Assembly: GCF_002088935.1 (NCBI RefSeq)
Contig: NZ_NCSS01000006.1
Location: forward strand, 962,407-1,026,406
DNA from: Henriciella litoralis
GTDB lineage: Bacteria; Pseudomonadota; Alphaproteobacteria; Caulobacterales; Hyphomonadaceae
Reading direction: 5' to 3'
DNA: 64,000 nt
In this document: in pieces, positions 16,791 to 25,582 of the stretch
Layout: each line of letters opens with the position of its first letter
Position numbering within the stretch: the stretch's first letter is position 1
Notes under the pieces: generated by a model
The model's database searches: none
What the model was told of the DNA's origin: nothing
Seen by the model: only the letters and a program-made list of their open reading frames with translations
Translations under genes and position numbers: made by a program

Positions 16791-17707
16791 GCGGCAACCT
16801 CGCCTGCCCCGATGGCCCGAAGGTAAAGATCCTGAAGGCGTTCTTCGCCCGCTCGGACGCTCACAATCTCCACGCCAGCTGCCTCTAGCGCCTGAACCAG
16901 GGGCGCGACCTCACCAATCGACCGGACAGGAGCGACAATGTGGATGCCATCGCGAAGAGTGGCGCCAGCATCGACAGCCATCTGTCTTTGCGCGTCCGTG
17001 AGCTGCGACCCTGCCGTCAGAATGACCCTGTCGGCGTCTGTTCGAACGAGCTCCTGCATCGGGCCGGATAGCACCAGTCGCCCGCCATCCACGATCGCAA
17101 CCGCGTCGCATAGGGCCTCGATTTCTTCCATATAATGAGACGTATAGACGATCGTGGTACCGCTCTTCTGAAGCGCGGCAACGGCGCTGATGATGGTCTC
17201 GCGCGAGACCGCATCGATCCCGACCGTCGGTTCGTCGAGATAAAGGATGTCAGGTTTTCCCAGCAAAGAGATTGCGAGGTTCAGACGCCGCTTCTGCCCC
17301 CCCGAGAGGCGCTCTGATCTTTTGTCGAGGCATTCCTGAAGACTGCACGCTTCAATGGCCCAAGCGCGTCGCTCAGCGGACACCTTGCCGCTCAAGCCTT
17401 CGGCGCCTGCAAAGAAAGCGAGATTTTCCGAGACGGTGAGGCGCGGATAAAAGGCGAGATCCTGCGGGGCCGATGCGCTTTTCTGGCGGAGCACTCTGCT
17501 GTGTTGAACCAGTTCGCCGTTCAATTGGATTTGCCCGCTATCGGGCGAAAGGACGCCGGTCATCAGGCCGATCAGCGTGCTTTTTCCGGCACCATTCGGC
17601 CCAAGAAGCCCAAGGCAGCTTCCCTTCCGGATAGCCAGGTTGATACCGTTCACGGCCAGCGTGGCTTGTCCTGCATACTGAAACTTAAGATCAGAAACCT
17701 CAATCAT
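16787..17707 (-). CDS. ABC transporter ATP-binding protein
   Basis: The 306-residue ATPase shows Walker A LGPNGAGKSTLIG, Q-loop region SAPQDLAFYPRLTV, signature LSGGQKRRLNLAIS, Walker B ILYLDEPTVGID and the switch His in VYTSHYMEEIEAL. The layout is that of ABC-2 exporters of the DrrA/NatA/CcmA type, with a C-terminal extra domain of about 80 residues. I start it at ATG 17707 (MIEVSDLKFQYAGQ), which begins the conserved domain; the frame is open six codons upstream. It is the first gene of the minus-strand operon ATPase-permease-ACP-KS-CLF, and its promoter must lie between 17708 and about 17840. Confidence 0.92.
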   Translation of the reverse strand: MIEVSDLKFQYAGQATLAVNGINLAIRKGSCLGLLGPNGAGKSTLIGLMTGVLSPDSGQIQLNGELVQHSRVLRQKSASAPQDLAFYPRLTVSENLAFFAGAEGLSGKVSAERRAWAIEACSLQECLDKRSERLSGGQKRRLNLAISLLGKPDILYLDEPTVGIDAVSRETIISAVAALQKSGTTIVYTSHYMEEIEALCDAVAIVDGGRLVLSGPMQELVRTDADRVILTAGSQLTDAQRQMAVDAGATLRDGIHIVAPVRSIGEVAPLVQALEAAGVEIVSVRAGEERLQDLYLRAIGAGEVAA

Positions 17708-17838
17708 GTGAGACCCGGTCAACAAATTGAGGTTTAGCCACTACTGAACCATCCAGCGGAATCTGGAAGTACACGATGACCGTTTGGCTGTCCATTAAGG
17801 CGGAGGGTCAAAACGGCCAGGTCGCACGCAGCCCCGCA

Positions 17839-17867
17839 TTGTTTTCAGCGGTTCGGACAGATATAAT
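17839..17867 (+). promoter_or_regulatory. Sigma-70-type promoter of the aryl polyene operon
   Basis: TTGTTT at 17839-17844 and a perfect TATAAT at 17862-17867 are separated by 17 bases. Transcription would start near 17874, eight bases before ATG 17882 and twenty before GTG 17894, which favours the GTG start with its GGAG site. It would drive the operon running to about 28 kb. Confidence 0.65.
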
Positions 17868-17893
17868 TATTCTCGTCTATCATGGAGCATTCA

Positions 17894-18283
17894 GTGAAAC
17901 ATTCGATCCTTGCGGCCATTTTGCTCTGCACTGTTGGCGGGTGCGCTCTTCGCGAGAAGCCGGTGCTGGAGGTTGAGGCCGCCCCAATCACCTTCAATGG
18001 CGGTGAGGCCGAAATCGAAAACCGCATAAAGTCTGCACTGGCAGGCCGTGGCTGGGAAATCATAGCCGAGCAACCAAACCTCATCCGGGCGCAATATGTT
18101 AAGGCAAATGCCGAGGTCGGCGCACATTCGGTAACAATCGACATCCCCTATGACGCCGATAGCTATTCCATCCTCTATGTCGATAGCGAGAACATGATGT
18201 ATGACCCGGACGCCGGGACCATTCATCGCAATTACAATCGCTGGGTCGCCAATCTACAGATGGACATCGACGCGCCGCTATAG
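17894..18283 (+). CDS. Putative lipoprotein, first gene of the APE operon
   Basis: The 129-residue product begins with a short basic signal (MKHSILAAILL) and a lipobox-like TVGGC, so it is probably lipid-anchored. The rest has no domain I can name; it contains GRGWEIIAEQPNLIRAQYVK and a closing strand region. I prefer GTG 17894, preceded by GGAG at 17884-17887 with six bases spacing; ATG 17882 would leave almost no leader after the predicted transcription start. Small lipoproteins are frequent in APE clusters, where the product reaches the outer membrane. A 115-base gap follows before the acyltransferase. Confidence 0.7.
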   Translation: MKHSILAAILLCTVGGCALREKPVLEVEAAPITFNGGEAEIENRIKSALAGRGWEIIAEQPNLIRAQYVKANAEVGAHSVTIDIPYDADSYSILYVDSENMMYDPDAGTIHRNYNRWVANLQMDIDAPL

Positions 18284-18398
18284 GCCTGAAATCCTTTGCG
18301 ACCGGGCTTAGCATGATAGAAGAGCGGAAACCGTAGGCACCTGCCGGTCGGTCAGGGCTGCTGACGACGTCCGACCACCGGGCCCGAGGGAAAAGATA

Positions 18399-19394
18399 TT
18401 GGCCAGCAATTGGACAAATCTCAGCGAGCGAGGATCCTTTATCTGGATCCTGACGACGGCCTGGATTTACAGGCTGGTCGGTCGGCGCGTGACCCTGGTG
18501 ATCATCTCACCTGTGATCCTGTTCTACTATCTGACGGGCCGCGAAGCACGCCGCGCGTCAAGGGCTTATCTTGAGCGTATACACGCCCAGGGACTTCTCG
18601 AAAAACGCCCCGGCTTCTGGTCAGGCTTCCGTCATTTCATGGCCTTTTCGGGCTCACTTATAGACAAGCTCGCTGGCTGGACCGGCGATATCAATGCCGA
18701 TCATGTCGAAGGGGCAGATGGCGCGGAGTTTTCCGCTGCCAAGGCATCGGGCAAGGGGGCGATGGTCCTGACCGCGCATGTCGGAAACCCTGAGCTGATT
18801 CGTGCTGTGGCATCTGTCGGGCGGCGGTTTGCCGTCACCGTTCTGATGCACACGAAGAATGCCGAGCATTACAACGCCGTGATCCGTAAATTCTCACCCG
18901 ACTCGCGGGTGAAGATTATCGAGGTGAGCCAGATTGATGTGACGACGGCCATGCGCCTGTCCTCAGCCATTGAGAACGGAGAGTGGGTCGTCATGGCGGC
19001 AGACCGGCTGCCACCGAAGTCCAAGGCCTCGGCTACGGGCGCTCCGGCGAGCTTACTGGGCGGAGACATGTATTATCCGGTTGGCCCATATGTGCTCGCC
19101 TCTGCCCTGAAATGCCCGGTCTATTTCCTGCAGTGTATCCGCACTAAGGGTGCCCAGCCTTTCCGGATCGTATTTCACCATTTCGCCGACCGCATCCAAC
19201 TGCCATCAAAAGCCCGCAAAAAAGCTCTTCGCGGCTATATGGACCAGTATTCGCAGCTGTTGACTGAGGTGCTGAAACAAGCGCCGTATCAGTGGTTCAA
19301 CTTCTATGACTATTGGGAAGACTTTTCATCCGCAGAGACGTCCTGCGATGCCAGCAATGCCCACCCTCCCCTGAAGAAAGAGACGACAGCTTGA
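18399..19394 (+). CDS. LpxL/HtrB-like lysophospholipid acyltransferase family protein
   Basis: The 331-residue protein has a membrane-associated N-terminus (two hydrophobic stretches within residues 14-48) and an LpxL-like acyltransferase core. The expected H-x4-D/E motif appears as HVGNPELIRAVAS with His and Glu in place, and VVMAADRLPPKSK is the later R-containing motif. LpxL enzymes acylate lipid A; cluster members are thought to attach the polyene acyl chain to a lipid or head group. In E. coli-type APE clusters an acyltransferase domain is fused to a glycosyltransferase (ApeJ); here the GT is a separate gene at 29565. Start is TTG 18399, preceded by GAGGGAA. It overlaps the thioesterase start. 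Confidence 0.8.
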   Translation: MASNWTNLSERGSFIWILTTAWIYRLVGRRVTLVIISPVILFYYLTGREARRASRAYLERIHAQGLLEKRPGFWSGFRHFMAFSGSLIDKLAGWTGDINADHVEGADGAEFSAAKASGKGAMVLTAHVGNPELIRAVASVGRRFAVTVLMHTKNAEHYNAVIRKFSPDSRVKIIEVSQIDVTTAMRLSSAIENGEWVVMAADRLPPKSKASATGAPASLLGGDMYYPVGPYVLASALKCPVYFLQCIRTKGAQPFRIVFHHFADRIQLPSKARKKALRGYMDQYSQLLTEVLKQAPYQWFNFYDYWEDFSSAETSCDASNAHPPLKKETTA

Positions 19395-19813
19395 AGCCTG
19401 CTTTCCTGACGGCGCAAGCCGAAACGCAGATCCAGTTTCACCACCTGGATCCCATGAATATAGTCTGGCACGGAAACTATGCCGATTTCTTTGAACTCGC
19501 TCGCGTCGAGCTGATGGAAAAGATCGACTATGGTTATGGTGAGATGGAAGCCTCCGGATATGCGTGGCCGGTCATTGAGTTGAAAGTGCGATATGCGCGG
19601 CCTTTGCTCTTCCGCATGAAGGTGATCATTATTGCAGAACTTGTTGAGTGGGAGAACCGCGTAAAGGTTAGGTTCAGGATCGTTGAGAAAGAATCAGGGA
19701 CGAAACTCTGCAGCGGCCATACGATTCAGGTCGCCGTTGATAAAACCACGCACGAGATGCTCTGGGTCACACCGGAGGTCTTCAAGAAGAAACTGGAACC
19801 CCACCTGCCGTGA
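19391..19813 (+). CDS. 4-hydroxybenzoyl-CoA thioesterase-like hotdog protein (ApeK-like)
   Basis: The 140-residue hotdog protein contains QIQFHHLDPMNIVWHGNYAD near residues 13-33. Its Asp corresponds to the catalytic Asp of 4-hydroxybenzoyl-CoA and YbgC-type thioesterases. It would hydrolyse acyl-CoA or acyl-ACP and may release or proof-read chains on the APE assembly line, as proposed for ApeK. I start it at TTG 19391, which overlaps the previous TGA by three bases, keeping the coupling seen along this operon; the longer frame from 19313 would run deep into the acyltransferase gene. GTG 19810 of the next gene overlaps its stop. Confidence 0.83.
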   Translation: MKPAFLTAQAETQIQFHHLDPMNIVWHGNYADFFELARVELMEKIDYGYGEMEASGYAWPVIELKVRYARPLLFRMKVIIIAELVEWENRVKVRFRIVEKESGTKLCSGHTIQVAVDKTTHEMLWVTPEVFKKKLEPHLP

Positions 19814-20367
19814 CGTACAAATTCGCTCTTCTCACTCTGTCGGCCAGCCTGCTCGCCATCCCGGCGCTTGCGGCTGAAACATGCCCCGCGCCGGAAGACC
19901 TTTCACCAGTCACGGAAGCGCGGCCCTTCACGCAGACCCGCAACCTTGAAGGCGTTGCCCGGCCGCTGGTGTCCGAAGGCCATGTTACGACGACCGAGGA
20001 TGAAGTCTTCTGGACGGTCACAACACCCATCGAGATCACGACTCGTATTTCAGAAGACGGTATCTACCAGTCTGTCATGGGCGGCCCGGAAGAGGCCGTG
20101 CAGGCTGGCGGCGCGTCAAATCCGATGATCTCCCAAAGCGGTCTGATTGACCTTCTTCAAGGCCGGTTCGATGTCGCTGACGAGGTTTATGCCATTGAGC
20201 GAACAACGCCCGAAACCGGCGACTGGACCCTCGTGCTCACCCCAAAAGACGAGGCCATGGCGCCCTATCTGAAGGCGATCACGCTGACCGGCTGCGAAGA
20301 TATCCGCACGATCACGGTGAGCCAGCCAAATGGCGATGATATGCGTGTTGAATTCGGAGCTGGCTAG
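19810..20367 (+). CDS. LolA-like outer-membrane carrier protein of the APE cluster
   Basis: The 185-residue periplasmic protein has a signal peptide (MTYKFALLTLSASLLAIPAL, cleaved near ALA-AET). The body FTQTRNLEGVARPLVSEGHV resembles LolA, with its F-x-Q-x-R-x-L-x-G-x-x-x-P-L-x-S-x-G pattern. LolA-like proteins shuttle lipid-linked molecules across the periplasm; APE clusters carry one next to the MMPL exporter (ApeL position). GTG start overlaps the thioesterase stop by four bases; the MMPL gene starts directly after its stop codon. Confidence 0.8.
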   Translation: MTYKFALLTLSASLLAIPALAAETCPAPEDLSPVTEARPFTQTRNLEGVARPLVSEGHVTTTEDEVFWTVTTPIEITTRISEDGIYQSVMGGPEEAVQAGGASNPMISQSGLIDLLQGRFDVADEVYAIERTTPETGDWTLVLTPKDEAMAPYLKAITLTGCEDIRTITVSQPNGDDMRVEFGAG

Positions 20368-22617
20368 TTGATCGGGCTGGACCGCGGCCGCGCAAGGGCA
20401 GGATTGATCCTGCTGGTCTGGGCCGTGGTGGTGTCCATCGTGCTTTCATGGCGCCTGATGGTTGGCGGCATGACGTTCGACACCAATATCCGCTCGATCC
20501 TGCCAAAGCCTGCGGCCGCAGCGGGCGCTCAAGCCGCCGTTGGTGAACTCACCTCCAATCTGGAAAACAGGATTGCTCTGCTGGTGAGCGGCGATGACGC
20601 GGAAACCGCATCAAAGGCCCGCCAGGACCTGAAAGAACGGCTGATTGAGTCCGGCCTGTTCGTTGATGACCGCGCCAGCGGGGCGCAGACGGCGAGATGG
20701 ATCTTCGAGAACCGGCGTGAGATTCTCTGCGAGGCGAGCGCTGAAGACTTTGATGCGCAGGCAGCGCAACAGGTCTGGAATCGGGCCCTGGCGCAGGTTT
20801 ACGGCGTCGGCACGCCGGTCTCGGGCGCGCACCTTCGGGCAGACCCATTCCTGCTGACCTATCGGCTGGCCAACTGCCTGTCGGCCGGAATGGGTGCAGG
20901 GGTTCAGGACAATAGCTTGATATCGGGTCGGCTGACCCAGTCTGCCTCGAGCCTCGCTACGCAGGAGGCGATCACCGAGCTGATTGGGAGCTGGCAGGCA
21001 GACTGGTCCAGCGAAAATCTGACGCTTGATCGGTTAGGCGTCGTTTTCCACGCCGCAAATGCTGCACGCTCTGCCCGGACTGAAATCTCTCTTATCGGCG
21101 GCGTGGGCCTGTTGGGCGTGATCCTGCTGTTTCTCTTCGCGTTCAGGCGGGTCAGCTCGATCGCGTTGGTCGTGGCGCTGATTGGTATCAGCTTTGTCAC
21201 CGGCTTTGCGCTGACGGCACTTGTCTTCGGGACGATACACCTTCTGGTGCTCGTCTTTGCGGCGATGCTGGTCGGCGTGGTTTCAGACTATGCGGTGCAT
21301 ACGCTGGCGGCGCGCGCCAGCAATCACTGGCCCGATGACCGCAGCAGCCGCAAGCTCATCGCAAAACCGCTGACCGTCTCAATGTTGACGACGGTCGCCG
21401 GCTTTTCAGGTCTCTGGTTTCTGGGGCTTTCGATTTTTGCCCAGCTTGCGGTGTTTGCAGCAGGCGGCGTGATCACCGCGTGGTTCATGGTCCAGTACGT
21501 GCTGATCCCGCTAGATCTGCGGCCCCGCAATGTCGAGCGGGCGCATGACAACTGGACGCGCCGAGTCGCTATGGTCGCGAGGCTGATGCCTCAGCGTATT
21601 GTTCTGGTCGGTCTCGGGAGCGTCTTGCTCGGCGCAACAATTGGCGGCGTGCTGTTTCACACAACGCTTGATGATGTGCGGCAATTCCAGCCACGGGATC
21701 CCGGACTGTTGGCGGAAGAAGATGCGGTTCTGGACGTGATGGGCGTCTCGTCCAGCCAGCGTTATCTGGTGTCTTACGGGCACACGCTGGATGAGGCGAA
21801 GCAGGCTGAGGAAGCCGTCCTGCGAAGCCTTGAGGCGGGTGACACAACGGGACCGGCCTATTCGAGATTTGATCCGTCAGAGGAGACGCGTGCCGCGAAT
21901 CGCGCAGCGATCAGCACGCAACTTGAAGCGGTCTATCTCGATCAGGCTCGGGCGCAATTCGGTATCGAGGCGGATGAGGCACCGGAATCCGACAATGAAA
22001 CCGCAGAGCAGCCTGACTGGCTGGACTCGCTTCACCTGCAGACCGCCGATGGAAAACACTATCTCGTCGCCCAGCTGACGCGCGCGGATGTTGATCTCTC
22101 GGCCTTTAGCGACCGGGCGCGCGTGGTTGATGTGGCAGGGACCTATTCGGACGCGTTTGCCGCCTACCGCGCATTCGCGGCATGGGCGTTGTTGATCGCG
22201 TCCATCATTGCCGTTCTGATTGTGCTAGCCATCTATCGAAACGCCCGCGCCGTGCTGATCATCGCTTGCCCGTGCGCAGCCATGCTCGGCGGCATATTCA
22301 TTCCGGCCCTTTTCGGCATGCCGATCTCATTCTTCTCCGTCGCCGCTGGCATGGTGCTGTTTGGCATCGGGATCGACTATGCGGCCTTCTTCTGGGAAGC
22401 GCGCGAAAAGCGGGAAAACTGGACGCTTGCCTCGGTATTGGTGGGCGCCCTGACGACGGAACTTTCCATGGGTTTGCTGGGGCTAAGCGCGACGTTTCCG
22501 GTAAAAAGTTTTGGTGTCACCGTCGCCGTTGGTGTTATTTGCGCTTTGATCTACACCATGCTTGTATTTGACCAACACCATCTTGAGGGGAAGACGGATG
22601 GATCAGAGATATTGTGA
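20368..22617 (+). CDS. MMPL/RND-type exporter (ApeM-like)
   Basis: The 749-residue protein has the two-fold RND/MMPL layout: one N-terminal helix, a periplasmic domain (about 40-230), five helices (about 232-395) with SDYAVHTLAARASNHW, one helix at about 410-430, a second periplasmic domain, and a final helix bundle with GIDYAAFFWEAREKRE. The Asp-Tyr pairs in SDYAVH and GIDYAAFF are the proton-relay residues usual in MMPL proteins. It probably moves the aryl polyene lipid out of the inner membrane, handing it to the LolA-like protein. Start is TTG 20368. The next gene starts 20 bases before its stop. Confidence 0.88.
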   Translation: MIGLDRGRARAGLILLVWAVVVSIVLSWRLMVGGMTFDTNIRSILPKPAAAAGAQAAVGELTSNLENRIALLVSGDDAETASKARQDLKERLIESGLFVDDRASGAQTARWIFENRREILCEASAEDFDAQAAQQVWNRALAQVYGVGTPVSGAHLRADPFLLTYRLANCLSAGMGAGVQDNSLISGRLTQSASSLATQEAITELIGSWQADWSSENLTLDRLGVVFHAANAARSARTEISLIGGVGLLGVILLFLFAFRRVSSIALVVALIGISFVTGFALTALVFGTIHLLVLVFAAMLVGVVSDYAVHTLAARASNHWPDDRSSRKLIAKPLTVSMLTTVAGFSGLWFLGLSIFAQLAVFAAGGVITAWFMVQYVLIPLDLRPRNVERAHDNWTRRVAMVARLMPQRIVLVGLGSVLLGATIGGVLFHTTLDDVRQFQPRDPGLLAEEDAVLDVMGVSSSQRYLVSYGHTLDEAKQAEEAVLRSLEAGDTTGPAYSRFDPSEETRAANRAAISTQLEAVYLDQARAQFGIEADEAPESDNETAEQPDWLDSLHLQTADGKHYLVAQLTRADVDLSAFSDRARVVDVAGTYSDAFAAYRAFAAWALLIASIIAVLIVLAIYRNARAVLIIACPCAAMLGGIFIPALFGMPISFFSVAAGMVLFGIGIDYAAFFWEAREKRENWTLASVLVGALTTELSMGLLGLSATFPVKSFGVTVAVGVICALIYTMLVFDQHHLEGKTDGSEIL

Positions 22618-23827
22618 TGTCGCGATTATCGGAGCGGGTCCGTCAGGTGCCATTGCTGCCTCTCGCTTGACCGCTCTCGGCTGGAATGTCGAAGTCTTTG
22701 AAAGTCAGCACTTCCCTCGCTTTTCCATCGGCGAGAGCCTTCTGCCAATCTGCGTGGAATTTTTGCGTGAGACCGACATGCTGGCCGATGTCGAAGCGCA
22801 GAACTTTCAGTTCAAGGATGGCGCCGTTTTCTGGATGGATGGCGAAACGGAGACGATCGACTTCCATGAAAAGTCCGCGCCGGGCCCGGCAACCGTATGG
22901 CAGGTCCGCCGCGACAAATTTGACGACACGCTGATCAAGTGCGCGATGCGTCAGGGTGCTCATGTCCACTTTGGGCACAAGGTCACGGGCTTTACGCAGA
23001 ACACGGGCGGCGTCACGCTTGAGATCGAGAATGAGGCAGGCGAGAGCCAGGTGGTCAATACGAGCTTTGTACTCGATGCGTCCGGATTTGGACGCGTGCT
23101 TCCCCGCCTCATGGACCTTGATGTCCCGAGCGACCAATCGCTGCGCCGCTCCTGCTTCAAACATGTGCATGATTTTGCCGATCATCCTGACTTTGACCGC
23201 AACAAGATCCTCATCACGGTTCACCCGGACGATCCGCAGGTCTGGCTGTGGCTGATCCCGCTCGCCGACGGCATGTCCTCAATCGGCGTTGTCGGCGCGG
23301 ACGACGTCATCCAGTCGCGTGGAAGCACGCCCGAAGAGATGCTCGCGGCATGGTGCGAGACCTCCGGCTTCATGTCTGACATTCTAAGCAAAGCAACGGA
23401 AGCGCGCGCAGCCAGCCAGATCATCGGCTTTTCGCGGAACGTGAAAAACCTTTACGGCGACAATTACGCGCTGCTTGGAAATGCGGCCGAATTCCTCGAT
23501 CCGGTCTTCTCGTCAGGCGTCACCATTGCCATGAAATCGGCGATGCTCGCTACGGATCTGGTTGACCGCCAGCTGAAAGGGCTGCCAGCCGATTGGGAGA
23601 AGGACTTCAGCGCTGAACTCAAGGTCGGCGTGAACGCCTTCAGGGCGTGCGTGAATGCGTGGTACACGGGTCTGCTTCAGCGCCTGATTTTCATGGACTC
23701 GCGAAACGAAGATATTTCCCGCCACTTCACGTCGATCCTCGCGGGCTATGCCTGGGACCGAAAGAACCCGATCGTGCAGGACCCGAAACGCTTCTTCTCG
23801 CTCATGGATCGCATGACCAGTGACTAG
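22598..23827 (+). CDS. FAD-dependent oxidoreductase, tryptophan-halogenase-like
   Basis: The 409-residue flavoprotein has the FAD motif VAIIGAGPSGAIAASRL at the start, then FPRFSIGESLLPICVEFL, VWQVRRDKFDDTLI, VLDASGFGRVLPRL, and the W-x-W-x-I-P-type motif VWLWLIPLADG. The GESLLP and WxWxIP-like elements are shared with flavin-dependent halogenases and relatives. Such enzymes occur in flexirubin and APE clusters, where they are thought to hydroxylate or halogenate the aryl ring. Whether this one halogenates cannot be read from sequence, because the group includes plain monooxygenases. ATG 22598 has a GGGGAAG site; the longer frame from 22562 does not. Confidence 0.82.
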   Translation: MDQRYCDVAIIGAGPSGAIAASRLTALGWNVEVFESQHFPRFSIGESLLPICVEFLRETDMLADVEAQNFQFKDGAVFWMDGETETIDFHEKSAPGPATVWQVRRDKFDDTLIKCAMRQGAHVHFGHKVTGFTQNTGGVTLEIENEAGESQVVNTSFVLDASGFGRVLPRLMDLDVPSDQSLRRSCFKHVHDFADHPDFDRNKILITVHPDDPQVWLWLIPLADGMSSIGVVGADDVIQSRGSTPEEMLAAWCETSGFMSDILSKATEARAASQIIGFSRNVKNLYGDNYALLGNAAEFLDPVFSSGVTIAMKSAMLATDLVDRQLKGLPADWEKDFSAELKVGVNAFRACVNAWYTGLLQRLIFMDSRNEDISRHFTSILAGYAWDRKNPIVQDPKRFFSLMDRMTSD

Positions 23828-24404
23828 ATCGCTGCCAGCCGTCCTGCTTTCCTGCCTTTTCGTTCTCTCTGCCTGCGTCACCAGCCGGTCTGCAGCGCTT
23901 GAGGACGACGGCTCCTATGCTGTGGCGATTGCGAAGGAATTGATCCTGCAATTACCGCAGCGTCCCGGACTGGATGAGCCCATCGAGGAAACGCAAACCA
24001 TTGTCGGCCACTATGATGGGGCATCAAGGGCTTTCCAGGCTCAGCTCTCTGGCAATGCCAGTGAAGTCAATGTCGTCATGGTGGCTGTGGCGGGACCTAG
24101 AATCATCGCCGTTGACTGGACAGAAAATGGCATCGAGGAAACCCGCTCAACGTTCGCGCCAGAGCAACTGTCTGGCCTCAACATTCTGGCGGATATCTTC
24201 ATCGTTCGTTGGCCCGAACAGAGTGTGCGATCTGCATTGCCCGCCGGCACTAACCTCGTCACCACTAACAAAGAGCGCCGGATCGAACGCGATGGTGAAG
24301 TGGTCATAACTGTGACCTATGACGCGCTGGACGAGAACGGTCGATCCATGACACGTCTGACCAACCATGACCGCGACTACTCGCTCGCGATCTATACCAG
24401 CTGA
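23820..24404 (+). CDS. DUF3261 lipoprotein (ApeN-like)
   Basis: The 194-residue product starts MTRSLPAVLLSCLFVLSACV, with the lipobox LSAC, and continues as a beta-rich domain with LSGLNILADIFIVRWPEQSV, which fits DUF3261. Such lipoproteins sit between exporter and ketosynthase genes in APE clusters and are thought to help outer-membrane delivery. GTG 23820 overlaps the previous stop by eight bases. The next ketosynthase starts 11 bases downstream. Confidence 0.8.
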   Translation: MTRSLPAVLLSCLFVLSACVTSRSAALEDDGSYAVAIAKELILQLPQRPGLDEPIEETQTIVGHYDGASRAFQAQLSGNASEVNVVMVAVAGPRIIAVDWTENGIEETRSTFAPEQLSGLNILADIFIVRWPEQSVRSALPAGTNLVTTNKERRIERDGEVVITVTYDALDENGRSMTRLTNHDRDYSLAIYTS

Positions 24405-24415
24405 AGCAGACCATA

Positions 24416-25582
24416 ATGACCCGCGTCTTCATCAATGATTTTGCTGTGATGTCCCGGCTCGGCATGAACCGGGAAGAGACGCTTGCATCCTTAAACTCGC
24501 CATCGCCGCCACGCCCTGACGAGCAATTTGAACTGGTCGATGGCGAAACGACCATGATTGCGCGCCTGCCCGGCCAACTAGCTGACGCCCCCTCGGCGAG
24601 GACGAGAACCAATCAGATGGCATCTGATTTGCTGGGTCAGATGCAGCCCCAGCTGGACTGGATGAAAGCGACATTCGGCGCAGACCGGATCGCCGTTATC
24701 GTGGGCACGAGTACGACAGGTATCGAAGAAAGCCTTGGCTCACTGAAAGGCCGGATGGAAGCTGGCGAATGGCCAGAAGGTTTTGAGCTGAAAGACCAGG
24801 AACTCGGCGATCTCGCACACCATATCGGTGCAGCTGTCGGAGCCGAAGGCACGCAGTACACGATCTCGACCGCCTGCACGTCCGCCACAAAAGCCATGAT
24901 CAGTGGGGCCCGCCTTATTCGAACCGGCATTGCCGACGCTGTTATCTGCGGCGGGATTGATTCCTTCTCTCGCCTAACCGTGAACGGGTTTCACGCGCTG
25001 AGCAGCGTGTCTGCTGGCCAGTGTTCGCCTTTCGGGGCCGGCCGCGACGGCATCAATATCGGCGAAGGCGGCGCACTGTTCATCCTGTCGCGCGAACCGT
25101 CAGAGTGGGAAGTTGCAGGCGGCAGCGAAAGCTCTGACGCGCATCACATGTCGGCACCGGACCCGACGGGCGCGCAGGCCGAACGCGCTGTCCGAGACGC
25201 CATGGATCAGGCAGGCACCAACCCGGATGAGGTAGATTTCGTTCATATGCATGGCACCGGGACTCCCCTCAATGATGAGGCGGAAGCCGGGCTTGTCATG
25301 CGCGTATTCGGCGCCGATACGCCGGCCATGTCGACCAAGGGTATGACAGGTCACACGCTAGGGGCCGCCGGCGGACTGCAAGTCGCTATCAACATGATTT
25401 GTATGGAAGCGGGCGTCTACCCGCCCCACGTTTTCAACGGCGACCGGGACGAAACACTTGCACCCATCCGGCTTTCCGAGATTGGCGAGACAGCAGACGC
25501 GCCTCTTGTGACCAGTTTGTGCGCCAGCTACGCTTTTGGTGGAAGCAATGCCGCTCTGGTTCTAAGGCGGGTGAGTTCATGA
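24416..25582 (+). CDS. apeO: APE ketosynthase ApeO
   Basis: The 388-residue KAS II-type enzyme has Cys154 in ISTACTSATKAM, His279 in VHMHGTGTPLNDEAE and His313 in GMTGHTLGAAGG, a complete triad. In the studied aryl polyene system ApeO forms a heterodimer with the chain-length factor ApeC and does the extension steps with malonyl-ACP; the ApeC counterpart here is at 30971. It is followed, with overlapping stops and starts, by dehydratase, ketoreductase and a second ketosynthase in the usual ApeO-P-Q-R order, which supports the assignment over a primary fatty-acid role. Confidence 0.88.
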   Translation: MTRVFINDFAVMSRLGMNREETLASLNSPSPPRPDEQFELVDGETTMIARLPGQLADAPSARTRTNQMASDLLGQMQPQLDWMKATFGADRIAVIVGTSTTGIEESLGSLKGRMEAGEWPEGFELKDQELGDLAHHIGAAVGAEGTQYTISTACTSATKAMISGARLIRTGIADAVICGGIDSFSRLTVNGFHALSSVSAGQCSPFGAGRDGINIGEGGALFILSREPSEWEVAGGSESSDAHHMSAPDPTGAQAERAVRDAMDQAGTNPDEVDFVHMHGTGTPLNDEAEAGLVMRVFGADTPAMSTKGMTGHTLGAAGGLQVAINMICMEAGVYPPHVFNGDRDETLAPIRLSEIGETADAPLVTSLCASYAFGGSNAALVLRRVSS

